Shown here one piece after another: positions 15,084 through 24,094 of a DNA stretch of 32,527 nt. Source of the stretch: Cryobacterium sp. Lineage in GTDB: Bacteria; Actinomycetota; Actinomycetes; Actinomycetales; Microbacteriaceae. The translations under genes and the position numbers were made by a program. The DNA lies in contig NZ_JAJAYI010000078.1 in NCBI RefSeq assembly GCF_026786305.1, positions 1 through 32,527 on the forward strand. Direction: 5' to 3'. Every line of letters starts with the position of its first letter. The stretch's first letter is position 1. The notes beneath the pieces are model-generated. The model was not told the origin of the DNA, made no database searches, and worked only from the letters and a program-made list of their open reading frames with translations.

Positions 15084-15089
15084 AGCCTA
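15084..15089 (-). promoter_or_regulatory. -10 box of DUF3054 gene, leaderless
   Basis: On the minus strand TAGGCT is followed by exactly six bases and the GTG start, with no Shine-Dalgarno. It lies just upstream of the VIT1 gene stop (6 bases away), so the gene is transcribed on its own even though it lies behind VIT1. Confidence 0.5.
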
Positions 15090-15095
15090 ATCGGG

Positions 15096-15806
15096 TCAGA
15101 CGTTGCCGCCGATGAGGGCCCCGATGAAGTAGGTCACCGCGAGAGCGAGGATCCCACCGAGGACGATGCGGGCGATGGCACGCGGCTTGGGGCTGTTGCC
15201 GAGGTGTGCGCTGAGCCAGCCGGTGATGGCCAGGGCCACCAGAACCGCGACGAACGTGGCGCCGATGCGCCACTCCGCCGGCGGCAGCAGCACGGCGAGC
15301 AGGGGGAGCGCCGCGCCGACGGTAAACGCGATTGCGGATGCGTAGGCGGCGTGCCACGGATTCGACACGTCCTCCGCGGTGATGTGCAGCTCAACTTCGA
15401 GGTGCGCCGCGAGGGCGTCGTGCTTGGTGAGCTCGACCGCGACCTGGTGGGCGGTGTGGCTGGAAAGGCCCTTGGCCTCGTAGAATCCGGCCAGCTCGGC
15501 GAGCTCCTCCTCCGGCTGGTTCTCGAGCTCCCAGGTCTCCTTCGCGATGAGGGCTCGCTCGGAGTCGCGCTGACTACTCACCGACACGTATTCGCCGAGG
15601 GCCATCGAGATCGCGCCAGCGAGAAGGCTCGCGACCCCGGCGATGAGGATGACGTGGGAGTCCGTGGTGGCGGCGGCGACACCCACCACGAGAGCGGCCA
15701 CCGAGACGATGCCGTCGTTCGCGCCCAGCACGCCGGCGCGCAGCCAGTTCAAACGTGACGCCAGGCCGGCCGCGTGCGGCTCGACGGCTTGCTTTAAAAC
15801 AGTCAT
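15096..15806 (-). CDS. VIT1/CCC1 family iron/manganese transporter
   Basis: A 236-residue membrane protein of the VIT1/CCC1 family, Fe2+/Mn2+ exporters working by H+ antiport. It shows the first-helix motif WLRAGVLGANDGIVS, the SMALGEYVSVSSQRDSERA motif at the end of helix 2, the charged cytoplasmic metal-binding segment (EELAELAGFYEAKGLS, then KHDALAAHLEVELHI) and three C-terminal helices. The start at 15806 (MTVLKQAVEPH) fits the family. The open frame runs 13 codons further. It likely protects the cell from excess iron or manganese. It is divergent from sucC, which starts 220 bases away. Confidence 0.9.
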   Translation of the reverse strand: MTVLKQAVEPHAAGLASRLNWLRAGVLGANDGIVSVAALVVGVAAATTDSHVILIAGVASLLAGAISMALGEYVSVSSQRDSERALIAKETWELENQPEEELAELAGFYEAKGLSSHTAHQVAVELTKHDALAAHLEVELHITAEDVSNPWHAAYASAIAFTVGAALPLLAVLLPPAEWRIGATFVAVLVALAITGWLSAHLGNSPKPRAIARIVLGGILALAVTYFIGALIGGNV

Positions 15807-15948
15807 AAGAATAGATAAGCACTCTGTCGCGCGGCGGTCCAGCAAGGTGTGGCTAGCCTTTCACGGGTGGTGCCGGTGCTCGGGTGGGACTTGACCCCCC
15901 AATTCACGCGATAGAGTTTCAGATGGTCGGTATGTCTTGATGTCGAGC

Positions 15949-16004
15949 TATATTTGCGGCAATGACTGCTGTCACCATCAACCTCAACAGCGGTAAGACC
16001 GCTG
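15949..16004 (+). promoter_or_regulatory. Candidate sucCD promoter and leader hairpin
   Basis: TATATT (15949-15954) is the best -10 box upstream of sucC. It puts the transcription start near 15961 and a leader of about 65 bases. The leader holds a 7-bp hairpin, CAGCGGT-aag-ACCGCTG (15988-16004), before the GAAGAG ribosome-binding site. An ATG at 15962, seven bases after the box, is out of frame with sucC. Confidence 0.4.
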
Positions 16005-16026
16005 AGACGCGGATTGGAAGAGCAGC

Positions 16027-17196
16027 GTGGATCTTTACGAATACCAAGCCAGAGACCTCTTTGAGGAATATGGTGTGCCGGTTCTGCCGGGCATCATCGC
16101 GGACACCCCCGCAGAAGTGCGTGCAGCGGCCGAAAAGCTGGGCGGCGTGGTCGTCGTCAAGGCGCAGGTCAAGGTTGGCGGCCGCGGCAAGGCCGGCGGC
16201 GTCAAGGTGGCCAAGAACCCCGATGACGCCGAGGCCGCAGCCCAGGGCATCCTGGGCCTCGACATCAAGGGCCACACCGTTCACCGCGTCATGGTGGCCG
16301 GCGGAGCTCGCATCAAGCAGGAGTTCTACTTCTCCGTACTGCTGGACCGATCCAACCGGTCCTACCTCTCGCTCGCCAGCTACGAGGGCGGCGTGGAGAT
16401 TGAAGTTCTCGCCGTCGAGAAGCCCGAAGCGCTCGCCTACACGGCCGTCGACCCGATGGTCGGTATCGACCTCGCTGTTGCGAAACAGATCGCCATCGAC
16501 GCGAAGTTCCCGGCCGAGCTCGTCGACAAGGTCGCCCCGGTCTTCGTCAAGCTCTACAACGTGTTCACGGGTGAAGACGCGACCCTGGTCGAGGTCAACC
16601 CGCTCGTCCTCACCGAAGAGGGCGATATCATCGCCCTCGACGGCAAGGTCACGATCGACGAGAACGCCGACTTCCGTCACCCCAAGCACGCCCTCCTCGA
16701 GGACGCTGCTGCGGCTGACCCGCTCGAAGCCAAGGCGAAGGCTGCCGGCCTCAACTACGTCAAGCTCGACGGTCAAGTCGGCATCATCGGCAACGGCGCG
16801 GGGCTCGTCATGAGCACCCTCGACGTCGTCGCGTACGCCGGCGAGAACTTTGGCAGCGTCAAGCCGGCTAACTTCCTCGACATCGGGGGCGGAGCATCCG
16901 CCGAGGTCATGGCCGCCGGCCTCGACGTCATTCTCGGCGACCCGCAGGTCAAGAGCGTGTTCGTCAACGTATTCGGTGGCATCACCGCGTGTGACGCTGT
17001 CGCCACGGGCATCGTCGGCGCGCTCGCCGAGCTCGGTTCGAGCGCCAACAAGCCGCTCGTGGTGCGCCTCGACGGCAATAACGTCGAGGAGGGCCGTCGC
17101 ATCCTCGCCGAGGCGAACCACCCGCTCGTAACACTGGCCGCCACCATGGACGAGGGCGCCGCCAAAGCCGCCGAGCTCGCCCACGCAGCGAAGTAA
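16027..17196 (+). CDS. sucC: Succinyl-CoA synthetase, beta subunit (ADP-forming type)
   Basis: A 389-residue SucC, the ATP-grasp subunit that with SucD converts succinyl-CoA, ADP (or GDP) and phosphate to succinate, CoA and nucleoside triphosphate in the citric acid cycle. The N-terminus [18 protein letters not shown], nucleotide-binding [17 protein letters not shown] (about 42-58), metal site LVEVNPLVL (about 186-194), [12 protein letters not shown] and [13 protein letters not shown] are all family hallmarks. It starts at a GTG with GAAGAG seven bases upstream. sucD follows after 13 bases. Length is normal and no lesion is seen. Confidence 0.98.
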   Translation: MDLYEYQARDLFEEYGVPVLPGIIADTPAEVRAAAEKLGGVVVVKAQVKVGGRGKAGGVKVAKNPDDAEAAAQGILGLDIKGHTVHRVMVAGGARIKQEFYFSVLLDRSNRSYLSLASYEGGVEIEVLAVEKPEALAYTAVDPMVGIDLAVAKQIAIDAKFPAELVDKVAPVFVKLYNVFTGEDATLVEVNPLVLTEEGDIIALDGKVTIDENADFRHPKHALLEDAAAADPLEAKAKAAGLNYVKLDGQVGIIGNGAGLVMSTLDVVAYAGENFGSVKPANFLDIGGGASAEVMAAGLDVILGDPQVKSVFVNVFGGITACDAVATGIVGALAELGSSANKPLVVRLDGNNVEEGRRILAEANHPLVTLAATMDEGAAKAAELAHAAK

Positions 17197-17209
17197 AGGA
17201 CAACCAAGA

Positions 17210-18097
17210 ATGTCAATCTTCCTCAACAAGGACTCCAAGGTCATCGTTCAGGGCATCACCGGAGGTGAGGGCACCAAGCACACCGCCCTCATGCTCAAGG
17301 CCGGTACCCAGGTCGTCGGTGGCGTGAACGCCCGCAAGGCCGGAACCACGGTCGTGCACGGCGACGTAGAACTGCCCGTGTTCGGCACGGTCGCCGAGGC
17401 CGTCGCCACGACCGGCGCCGACGTCTCCATCGTTTTCGTGCCGCCGGTATTCACCAAGGATGCCGTCATCGAAGCGATCGACGCCGAGATTCCGCTGCTC
17501 GTCATCATCACTGAGGGCGTGCCGGTGCAGGACTCGGCCGAGTTCTGGGCTTACGCCAAGGCCAAGGGCAGCAAGACCCGCATCATCGGCCCGAACTGCC
17601 CCGGCATCATCACCCCCGGTGAAGCACTCGTCGGCATCACGCCGGCGAACATCACCGGCAAGGGTCCGGTCGGACTCGTCTCCAAGTCAGGCACCCTGAC
17701 CTACCAGATGATGTACGAACTGCGCGACCTGGGCTTCTCGACCGCGATCGGCATCGGTGGCGACCCCATCATCGGCACGACGCACATCGACGCCCTCGAG
17801 GCGTTCGAGGCTGACCCCGAGACTCTCGCGATCGTCATGATCGGCGAAATCGGCGGCGACGCTGAAGAGAAGGCCGCGGAGTACATCAAGGCGCATGTCA
17901 CGAAGCCGGTCATCGGCTACGTGGCCGGCTTCACGGCCCCCGAAGGGAAAACCATGGGCCACGCCGGCGCCATCGTCTCTGACGGCGCCGGAACTGCCCA
18001 GGGCAAGAAGGAGGCCCTTGAGGCCGCCGGAGTCAAGGTCGGCAAGACGCCGAGCGAGGCTGCCACACTGCTCCGTGAGGCACTGGCCGCACTGTAA
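17210..18097 (+). CDS. sucD: Succinyl-CoA synthetase, alpha subunit
   Basis: A 295-residue SucD, which binds CoA and carries the phosphohistidine. Visible are the Rossmann-type CoA site [14 protein letters not shown] (11-24), [12 protein letters not shown] (127-138), SKSGTLTYQ (158-166) and the active-site H251 in [17 protein letters not shown]. The ATG follows AAAGGA after a short spacer and sits 13 bases behind sucC, so both are one operon ending at the hairpin at 18115. Confidence 0.98.
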   Translation: MSIFLNKDSKVIVQGITGGEGTKHTALMLKAGTQVVGGVNARKAGTTVVHGDVELPVFGTVAEAVATTGADVSIVFVPPVFTKDAVIEAIDAEIPLLVIITEGVPVQDSAEFWAYAKAKGSKTRIIGPNCPGIITPGEALVGITPANITGKGPVGLVSKSGTLTYQMMYELRDLGFSTAIGIGGDPIIGTTHIDALEAFEADPETLAIVMIGEIGGDAEEKAAEYIKAHVTKPVIGYVAGFTAPEGKTMGHAGAIVSDGAGTAQGKKEALEAAGVKVGKTPSEAATLLREALAAL

Positions 18098-18114
18098 GCA
18101 ACACGCTGTACGTG

Positions 18115-18144
18115 AGGGGTTCGCCGGGTTATCGGCGGGCCCCT
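18115..18144 (+). terminator. Terminator of sucCD
   Basis: AGGGGTTCGCCG-ggttat-CGGCGGGCCCCT forms a 12-bp RNA stem (two G-U pairs) 17 bases after the sucD stop. It has no long T run. It separates sucCD from the DUF6350 gene, which has its own -10 box. Confidence 0.65.
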
Positions 18145-18190
18145 TCTGCGTACCGGGCGCGTGCTGGCGAGCATTGTCGGCAAGGCGATA

Positions 18191-18196
18191 TAGGCT
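18191..18196 (+). promoter_or_regulatory. -10 box of the DUF6350 gene
   Basis: TAGGCT followed by eight bases and the ATG at 18205, giving a leaderless or nearly leaderless transcript. This supports the shorter start over the upstream end of the open frame. Confidence 0.5.
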
Positions 18197-18204
18197 CGCA
18201 ACGG

Positions 18205-19452
18205 ATGAACCGCATAACGACCGCCCTGCTCGCCGCTCTCGAGGCATTACTTGTTGTCGCCATTGGCATTGGCATCGCCATGGTGCCGCTCACCGTACTC
18301 TGGGCCGCGCACTTCGGCCTGTCGGTCGAATGGTTCGTGTTCTGGCGGGCCGCCGCCGATATCTGGCTGCTTGGCAACGGCGTCGACCTCACGGTGCAGC
18401 TCGGCCCCGACGTGGCCGCCGCGCTCGGCCTGGCCGGCGCAGACACCCCCTTTCTCATCTCGATCGTGCCGCTCGGCTTCGCCATGCTCTCCGTGCTCAT
18501 GGGCGTGCACACCGGCCGTCGCGCCGCAGAAACCCCGCATCGCTGGACCGGCGTCGGCGTTGCGGTGGGTACCTACGCGCTTCTCGCCTCGCTCGTGACG
18601 CTGTCCGCACTCGCGGAAACGGTGAGGCCCAACCAGCTGCAGGGGCTCGTGCTGCCGACGCTCATCTATGCGGCCGGGGTTCTGGTCGGGGCGGAACTGG
18701 GGCGGCGCAAGACCGCGGGGGCCGTGGCCGGTCTGGATCGGGTGAGCCGCGGAATCCGCTCGTGGTACCAGCGGATGCCGCAGCCCGCCCGCACCGTCAT
18801 CGAGGGTGCCCTGCGCGGCGGAACGGCCGCTGCCGCCGGGGTGCTGATCGTGTCCGCCGTTGCCGTGGCCGCGCTCATCGCGGTCAACTACGCGACCATC
18901 ATCGGGCTCTATGAGGCGGTGCAGGCCGGCGTTTTCGGCGGTGCCACCATCACCCTCGCCCAGCTCGCCCTCATTCCCAACCTCGTCATCTGGGCCGCTG
19001 CGTGGTTCGTCGGGCCCGGAATCGCGATGGGCGTGGGAACCACCGTGTCGCCGATCGGTACCGTCGTCGGCACCCTGCCCGGCCTGCCGCTGTTCGGCGC
19101 GCTGCCGCAGGGGACCCCCGCTTACGGCTTTGTCGGACTGCTCGTGCCCGTGCTCATTGGTTTCGTGTTTGCCGTCGTGACCCGGCAGTTCCTGGACCGC
19201 ACCGGGGTGCCTGAACGCACCACGCTCGAACACGTGCTCAGCGGCCTCGGCATGGGTGTCGTCGGCGGCGCGCTCCTCGGCCTGCTCTCCTGGTGGTCGG
19301 CCGGGGCAATGGGCCCCGGTCGCCTGGTCGAGGTCGGGCCGAATGCGTTGATGGTCGGCGCGCTCGCCGCAGCCGAAATCGGCGTCGCGGCGGCCCTCGG
19401 CATGCTCTCCGGCCGGGTACGGGTCCCCTCGGTGCTCCGCGCCAAACGGTAG
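18205..19452 (+). CDS. DUF6350 family polytopic membrane protein
   Basis: A 415-residue membrane protein with about nine to ten helices, matching the DUF6350 family found next to purN in actinobacteria (Rv0955 in M. tuberculosis). After a short N-terminus the first helix is ALEALLVVAIGIGIAMVPL. Typical family features are WFVFWRAAADIWLLGNGVDL, the loop DTPFLISIVPLGFAML and the conserved region IPNLVIWAAAWFVGPGIAMG, followed by TVSPIGTVVGTLPGLPLF. Function is unknown. The ATG at 18205 is chosen from the promoter box and the helix start. The open frame runs 31 codons further upstream without family resemblance. Its stop codon TAG is part of the purN -10 box. Confidence 0.88.
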   Translation: MNRITTALLAALEALLVVAIGIGIAMVPLTVLWAAHFGLSVEWFVFWRAAADIWLLGNGVDLTVQLGPDVAAALGLAGADTPFLISIVPLGFAMLSVLMGVHTGRRAAETPHRWTGVGVAVGTYALLASLVTLSALAETVRPNQLQGLVLPTLIYAAGVLVGAELGRRKTAGAVAGLDRVSRGIRSWYQRMPQPARTVIEGALRGGTAAAAGVLIVSAVAVAALIAVNYATIIGLYEAVQAGVFGGATITLAQLALIPNLVIWAAAWFVGPGIAMGVGTTVSPIGTVVGTLPGLPLFGALPQGTPAYGFVGLLVPVLIGFVFAVVTRQFLDRTGVPERTTLEHVLSGLGMGVVGGALLGLLSWWSAGAMGPGRLVEVGPNALMVGALAAAEIGVAAALGMLSGRVRVPSVLRAKR

Positions 19453-19455
19453 GCT
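19450..19455 (+). promoter_or_regulatory. -10 box of purNH, leaderless
   Basis: TAGGCT followed by exactly six bases and the GTG start of purN. The first three bases are the stop codon of the DUF6350 gene, so promoter and stop codon are merged. No Shine-Dalgarno. Confidence 0.5.
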
Positions 19456-19461
19456 CAAACG

Positions 19462-20055
19462 GTGCTGTCTATTGTCGTGTTGATCTCCGGCGGAGGATCC
19501 AACCTGCGGGCCCTGCTGGAGGCGTCAGAAGACGCCGAGTTTCCGGCCCGAATTGTGGCGATCGGCGCCGACCGCGACGCCGACGGGCTCGAACTCGGCG
19601 TTGAATTCGGAATCCCTGCGTTCTCCGTTCCGTACACATCCTTCGCCGACCGCGCAGCCTGGGGCGACGAACTGCTCGCGCAGATTCAGCAGTGGCAGCC
19701 CGACCTGGTCGTGCTCAGCGGCATGATGCGGCTGCTGCCGCCGCGAGTAGTCGCCGCCCTGTCGCCAAACCTGATCAACACGCATCCGGCCTACCTGCCC
19801 GAGTTTCCCGGGGCGCACGCCGTGCGTGACGCCCTCGCCGCCGGGGCCGTACAGACCGGTGCGAGCATCATCGTGGTTGACAACAGTATCGACGCGGGGC
19901 CCATCCTGGTGCAGGAGCGCGTCGACGTCTTGCCCGGTGACACCGAAACCATCCTGCAGAATCGCATCAAGATCGTTGAGAGGCGCCTGCTCATTCAGAC
20001 CGTGCTCGACATTGCCAACGGACACATGAACCTCAAGGAGAATTCCAACGCATGA
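19462..20055 (+). CDS. purN: Phosphoribosylglycinamide formyltransferase
   Basis: A 197-residue PurN, transferring a formyl group from 10-formyl-tetrahydrofolate to GAR in step three of purine synthesis. The phosphate loop SGGGSNL (9-15), the catalytic N106 and H108 in [14 protein letters not shown], and D144 in [12 protein letters not shown] are all in place. The GTG start begins the protein directly at [11 protein letters not shown]. Its TGA stop overlaps the purH start (ATGA), so the two are translationally coupled. Confidence 0.97.
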   Translation: MLSIVVLISGGGSNLRALLEASEDAEFPARIVAIGADRDADGLELGVEFGIPAFSVPYTSFADRAAWGDELLAQIQQWQPDLVVLSGMMRLLPPRVVAALSPNLINTHPAYLPEFPGAHAVRDALAAGAVQTGASIIVVDNSIDAGPILVQERVDVLPGDTETILQNRIKIVERRLLIQTVLDIANGHMNLKENSNA

Positions 20056-21716
20056 GTGGTCACACCAACGCGTCCAGCTCGTACCGTAACCGGGACCAGA
20101 TCGCCATTGAGCGTGCACTCATCTCCGTGAGCGACAAGACCGGCCTGCTCGACCTCGCCGCCGCCCTGACAGCGGATGGCGTCGAAATCGTCTCCACCGG
20201 ATCCACCGCGGCCACCATTCGCGCCGCCGGCTACGACGTCACCGACGTCTCCGCCGTCACCGGCTTTCCGGAATCGCTTGGCGGCCGCGTCAAGACCCTG
20301 CACCCCGGCGTGCACGCCGGAATCCTCGCCGACCTGCGCCTCGAAGCGCACCAAGCGCAGCTCGAAGAGCTTGGTATCAAGGCCTTCCAGCTCGTCGTCG
20401 TCAATCTGTACCCCTTCGTCGAAACCGCCCTGAGCGGTGCCGAGCCGGCCGACGTGATCGAACAGATCGACATCGGCGGACCGGCGCTCGTGCGTGCATC
20501 GGCTAAAAACCACGCCAACGTGGCCATCGTCGTCGACCCGGCCAACTACGGCGAGATCATCGCCGCCGTCGCCGAGGGCGGCTCGACCCTCCAGCTGCGC
20601 CAGAAGCTCGCGTCCCTGGCGTTCGAGCACACCGCCGACTACGACCTGAGCGTGTCGGCCTGGTTCACCGAGAACGTCTACGACCAGTGGCAGGACGACA
20701 TCGAAGCGCCGGGTGAAGACGGCACCCTTGAGGCGGCCGACGACGAAGACGACGAGTCGCCGTTTCCCGAGGGACTCGGCATTGAGGTCACCCGTGCGGC
20801 CATCCTGCGCTACGGCGAGAACTCGCACCAGGCTGCCGCGCTCTACGTCGGCGAGGGCGGCCGCGGTATCGCCCAGGCCCGGCAGCTGCACGGCAAGGAA
20901 ATGTCGTACAACAATTACGTCGACGCCGATGCCGCGGTGCGCGCCGCGTTCGACTTCAGCGAGCCAGCCGTCGCGATCGTCAAGCACGCCAACCCGTGCG
21001 GAATCGCTATCGCCAAGCCCAACGCACCGGATGCCATCGCCTCCGCGCACCTGCGCGCCCACGCCTGCGACCCGATCTCCGCGTTCGGCGGCGTGATCGC
21101 CGCAAACCGCGTCGTCACTCTCGGTATGGCTGAAACCATCAGTGAGATCTTCACCGAGGTGCTCATCGCCCCCGGCTTCGAGCCGGCCGCGGTCCAACTG
21201 CTCACCAAGAAGAAGAACATTCGCCTGCTCGAGCTGCCCGCCGACTACGAGCGTTCCTCGCTCGAACTGCACCAGATCTCGGGCGGTCTGCTCGTGCAGG
21301 AGACCGACAGCTTCGAAAGCTTCAGCTCGGTAGGTTGGATGCTCGTGGCTGGCCCCGACGTGGATGCCGCCACCCGCGCCGACCTCGAATTCGCGTGGAA
21401 GTCGTGCCGTTCCGTGAAGTCGAACGCGATTCTGCTCGCGCACGCCGGGGCATCCGTTGGTGTGGGCATGGGCCAGGTCAACCGGGTCGACTCCTGCCAC
21501 CTCGCCGTGAGCCGCGCCGGCGAACGCGCAAAGGGATCGGTCGCCGCGTCGGACGCATTCTTCCCCTTCGCGGACGGACTCGAAGTGCTGCTCGACGCCG
21601 GCATCGCGGCCGTCGTGCAGCCCGGTGGATCCGTGCGCGACCCCGAAGTCATTGCGGCGGCCGAGGCTGCCGGGGTTTCGATGTTCTTCGCCGGGGAGCG
21701 CCACTTCTTTCACTAG
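20052..21716 (+). CDS. purH: Bifunctional AICAR formyltransferase/IMP cyclohydrolase
   Basis: A 554-residue PurH catalysing the last two steps to IMP. The N-terminal cyclohydrolase domain (about 18-215) shows [35 protein letters not shown] and [18 protein letters not shown]. The formyltransferase domain (about 240-554) has the catalytic KHANPCG (311-317) and ends with the typical [10 protein letters not shown]. Between the domains lies a highly acidic stretch (about 217-238, with ADDEDDES) that is longer than in E. coli PurH. All key residues seem intact. Confidence 0.98.
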   Translation: MSGHTNASSSYRNRDQIAIERALISVSDKTGLLDLAAALTADGVEIVSTGSTAATIRAAGYDVTDVSAVTGFPESLGGRVKTLHPGVHAGILADLRLEAHQAQLEELGIKAFQLVVVNLYPFVETALSGAEPADVIEQIDIGGPALVRASAKNHANVAIVVDPANYGEIIAAVAEGGSTLQLRQKLASLAFEHTADYDLSVSAWFTENVYDQWQDDIEAPGEDGTLEAADDEDDESPFPEGLGIEVTRAAILRYGENSHQAAALYVGEGGRGIAQARQLHGKEMSYNNYVDADAAVRAAFDFSEPAVAIVKHANPCGIAIAKPNAPDAIASAHLRAHACDPISAFGGVIAANRVVTLGMAETISEIFTEVLIAPGFEPAAVQLLTKKKNIRLLELPADYERSSLELHQISGGLLVQETDSFESFSSVGWMLVAGPDVDAATRADLEFAWKSCRSVKSNAILLAHAGASVGVGMGQVNRVDSCHLAVSRAGERAKGSVAASDAFFPFADGLEVLLDAGIAAVVQPGGSVRDPEVIAAAEAAGVSMFFAGERHFFH

Positions 21717-21721
21717 GTCAT

Positions 21722-21738
21722 CCGTGAGTAAATCACGG
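21722..21738 (+). terminator. Weak hairpin after purH
   Basis: CCGTGA-gtaaa-TCACGG, a perfect 6-bp stem five bases after the purH stop. It is short and has no T tract, so termination is only a guess. Confidence 0.35.
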
Positions 21739-21751
21739 GGCTGCAGGCAAC

Positions 21752-21901
21752 ATGGCTGTGCGGCACCTACGCTTCTTTCTGGGCGCCGTCGACCACGGCG
21801 GCTGTGGGCGCGCGGCCGGACATCTCCACGTAGCCCAACCGTCGCTGTCGCAGGCCAGCTGACCCTGGCGGATCCGTTCCAACGCGGGGCACGCACCTGA
21901 C
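21752..21901 (+). pseudogene. Remnant of a LysR-family regulator (HTH end)
   Basis: From an ATG at 21752 the frame reads MAVRHLRFFLGAVDHGGCGR, then AAGHLHVAQPSLSQAS and a TGA (21860-21862). This is the helix-turn-helix start of a LysR regulator (LRxF-x-x-V...RAA-x-x-L-x-VAQPSLSQ). A shifted frame just after reads QLTLADPFQRGART, like the end of the recognition-helix region (L-x-x-x-LF-x-R), then stops. About 250 residues of effector domain are absent. The gene is therefore broken by frameshift and deletion. Confidence 0.75.
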
Positions 21902-21928
21902 CGGTGATGGAACCGATCGCCGCTCACG

Positions 21929-21934
21929 TAGGCT
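21929..21934 (+). promoter_or_regulatory. -10 box of the SCO6745-family gene
   Basis: TAGGCT lies 22 bases before the ATG at 21957, leaving room for a short leader with a GAGGAGG ribosome-binding site. No clear -35 is seen. Confidence 0.45.
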
Positions 21935-21956
21935 CGGTCACGACGAGGAGGTCCGG

Positions 21957-22859
21957 ATGGCATCAAGAGAGCACGTGGTGCGGGCGCTGTGGACACTGTT
22001 CGAACCGATTCACGCCGTCACGTATTTCTCTCAGCAGGCTCGGGCAGCGTTCGCCGATATCGGCCTCATCCGCTACTGGGACGGCTACTTCGCCGGCAGA
22101 GCGGCGCCGCTCGGCCCGGTTGGAACAGCGCCGGTCGTCGCCATCTTCAGCGGATTCGCCCCGGCACTTGTTGCGCGCTCCCTACCGGCGGTCTGGTCCA
22201 CCGTCTCCGCCGAACAAGCCATCGAGGCGCGATCCCTCGGGGCAGCACAGACGCTGCGTGACCTCGTGCCCGACGAAGACGTGGTCGCCCGAGCCGCAGA
22301 GGCCCTGAGCCGCATCGTTCAGCGCGCCGACACGGTGGGTCGCCCGCTGGCCGCGGCGAACCAGGCTCTACCCGAACCGGCAGACCCCTACCGCCAGCTC
22401 TGGCAGGCCGCAGCGACCCTTCGCGAACACCGCGGAGACGGCCACGTCATAGCCCTCGTCACCGAAAAGCTGGCCGGATTGAGCACCATCGTGATTCGGA
22501 GCGCACTCGACCTCGACCCCGCAGCGATGCAGCGTGGTCGAGGCTGGACCGACGAACAGTGGGGCCAGGCCCGTGATGACCTGGCGAAGCGGGGGCTCCT
22601 GACACCCGGCGGGGCCGTGAGTCAGAGTGGATGTGAGGCGCTCAACCGGGCGGAGCTGCTCACGAACCAGTTGGCTCAGAGCCCGTGGAACGCACTCAGC
22701 GACGAGGAGGTCCGAGGAGTAGCTCGGCTGCTCGCCCCGATCGCCAACGCTTGTGCGACCATATTTCCGTACCCGAACCCGATCGGCATGCCAGCTCCCT
22801 GGGATCCCACCACCGACCCGCAGGCCACTGCAGTTCCGGTCGCTCCCGTCGCGCCTTGA
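21957..22859 (+). CDS. SCO6745 family protein
   Basis: A 300-residue protein of the SCO6745-like family, widespread in actinobacteria and without known function. Typical parts are the N-terminal LWTLFEPIHAVTYFSQQARAA, the run GYFAGRAAPLGPV (small-residue loop), AIFSGFAPALVARSLPAVWS, and RAAEALSRIVQRADTVGRPL. The C-terminal part (RGWTDEQWGQARDDLAKRGL and after) looks like a winged-helix domain. The proline-rich end (PVAPVAP) is probably disordered. The ATG has GAGGAGG six bases upstream. I see no catalytic motif. Confidence 0.82.
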   Translation: MASREHVVRALWTLFEPIHAVTYFSQQARAAFADIGLIRYWDGYFAGRAAPLGPVGTAPVVAIFSGFAPALVARSLPAVWSTVSAEQAIEARSLGAAQTLRDLVPDEDVVARAAEALSRIVQRADTVGRPLAAANQALPEPADPYRQLWQAAATLREHRGDGHVIALVTEKLAGLSTIVIRSALDLDPAAMQRGRGWTDEQWGQARDDLAKRGLLTPGGAVSQSGCEALNRAELLTNQLAQSPWNALSDEEVRGVARLLAPIANACATIFPYPNPIGMPAPWDPTTDPQATAVPVAPVAP

Positions 22860-22912
22860 GCCGAGGGGCACTGCAAGAGTCGCTGTGCTCCCGCACAGGG
22901 CCTCGGTCGCGT

Positions 22913-22918
22913 TATCCT
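22913..22918 (+). promoter_or_regulatory. Candidate -10 box of the amino-acid dehydrogenase
   Basis: TATCCT lies in the gap after the SCO6745-family gene, 68 bases upstream of the dehydrogenase ATG. No convincing -35 box is seen. Confidence 0.3.
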
Positions 22919-22986
22919 GTCTGAGGCGACGCCACACACCGGCCCCGCCGCATCCGGCCCACAAGGCCACTTTGAAGGAGTAATCG

Positions 22987-24066
22987 ATGACCCTTACGCA
23001 CGCCGCACCCTCGCTGGATGCCCTTGCCTCGCTATCGCTCGAACACGAGAAAGTGCTGATCACCACCGGAGCTCGCTCGGGTTTGACGATTACCGTTGCG
23101 GTTCATTCCACCCGGCTCGGCCAGGCCCTCGGTGGCGCCCGCCTGTGGCAGTATGCGAGCTGGACCGACGCGGTCGCGGACGCCCTGCGGCTCTCCGGCG
23201 CCATGACCCTCAAGAACGCGGCCGCCGGCCTGAACCTTGGCGGCGGCAAGTCCGTGATCTACCTGCCGCTCGGCACGGTGCTGACCGATGCCGAGAAGCG
23301 CCGGGCGATGCTCGACCTTGGCGACGCTATCGAGAGTCTCAATGGGGCCTACAAGACGGCCGAAGACGTCGGCACGAGCGCCGAGCTCATGGCCATCGTC
23401 GCCGAACGCACGAGCCACGTCTGCGGGCTGCCCGTCGCCAGCGGCGGCGTCGGCGAACCAGCCGATGCCACGGCGGCCGGCGTGTACGCGAGCATCGAAT
23501 CCACCCTCGCGGCACTGTTCGGCAGCCGCGAGGTGCACGGCCGCCACCTGGTGATCTCGGGCCTCGGCCAGGTCGGCGGACGCCTCGCCACGGCGCTCGC
23601 CGCCGCCGGCGCCACCCTCACCGTCACCGACATCAACCCCGACAAGCGCGCACTCGCCGACGAGCTCGGCGCCACCTGGGTGTCGGTCGCTGATGCGCAC
23701 CGGGTGCACGCCGACCTGTTCGTGCCGTGCGGACTCGGCGGCGTTTTGACATCAGCCGTCATCGCGGAGTTGAACGTGGTCGGCGTCTGTGGCGCAGCCA
23801 ACAACCAGCTCGCGAACCCCGCCGGGGCCGCCCAGCTGGACTCGCGGGGCATCCTCTGGGCTCCGGATTTTGTCGTCAACGCCGGCGGCGTCGTCTACCT
23901 CGCCATGGCGAGCGAACCAAACGCCGACCTCACGCAGATCACTGAGCGCGTCGCGGCAATTGGCTCTGTGCTCACGCAGATTTTCACGGATGCCCGCGCG
24001 AACGAGATCACAACCCTCGCGGCCGCGGAATTGCTCGCCGCTGCCCGCCTCGACGCCGCCCGGTAG
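22987..24066 (+). CDS. Leu/Val/Phe/Glu-type amino-acid dehydrogenase
   Basis: A 359-residue NAD-dependent amino-acid dehydrogenase, closest in pattern to leucine/valine dehydrogenases, which deaminate branched-chain amino acids to 2-oxo acids. The substrate domain has K76 in GAMTLKNAAAGLNLGGGKSV with K88, the two catalytic lysines, and AEDVGTS with D127. The Rossmann domain starts at HLVISGLGQVGGRLA (187-201), with VTDINPDK and CGAANNQLA. The last strand PDFVVNAGGV is also typical. The GGGK motif is followed by YLPLG instead of the usual GDP-like residues, so substrate range is open. GAAGGAG lies seven bases before the ATG. It is convergent with dedA. Confidence 0.92.
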   Translation: MTLTHAAPSLDALASLSLEHEKVLITTGARSGLTITVAVHSTRLGQALGGARLWQYASWTDAVADALRLSGAMTLKNAAAGLNLGGGKSVIYLPLGTVLTDAEKRRAMLDLGDAIESLNGAYKTAEDVGTSAELMAIVAERTSHVCGLPVASGGVGEPADATAAGVYASIESTLAALFGSREVHGRHLVISGLGQVGGRLATALAAAGATLTVTDINPDKRALADELGATWVSVADAHRVHADLFVPCGLGGVLTSAVIAELNVVGVCGAANNQLANPAGAAQLDSRGILWAPDFVVNAGGVVYLAMASEPNADLTQITERVAAIGSVLTQIFTDARANEITTLAAAELLAAARLDAAR

Positions 24067-24094
24067 CGCGTTCGAGCGCCGGCTGCGCGTGACG

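Noticed and set aside
15962..16813. A 283-codon frame overlapping sucC
   Set aside because: It is the shifted frame of sucC, with Ser/Arg/Pro-rich composition typical of high-GC shadows. Only its ATG position next to a -10 box is of interest.
19995..21896. A 633-codon minus-strand frame opposite purH
   Set aside because: Antisense shadow of purH, with no domain and composition typical of reverse-strand high-GC frames.
24067..24094. Bidirectional terminator between the dehydrogenase and dedA
   Set aside because: The 28-base gap has only short complementary GC stretches and no stable perfect stem.
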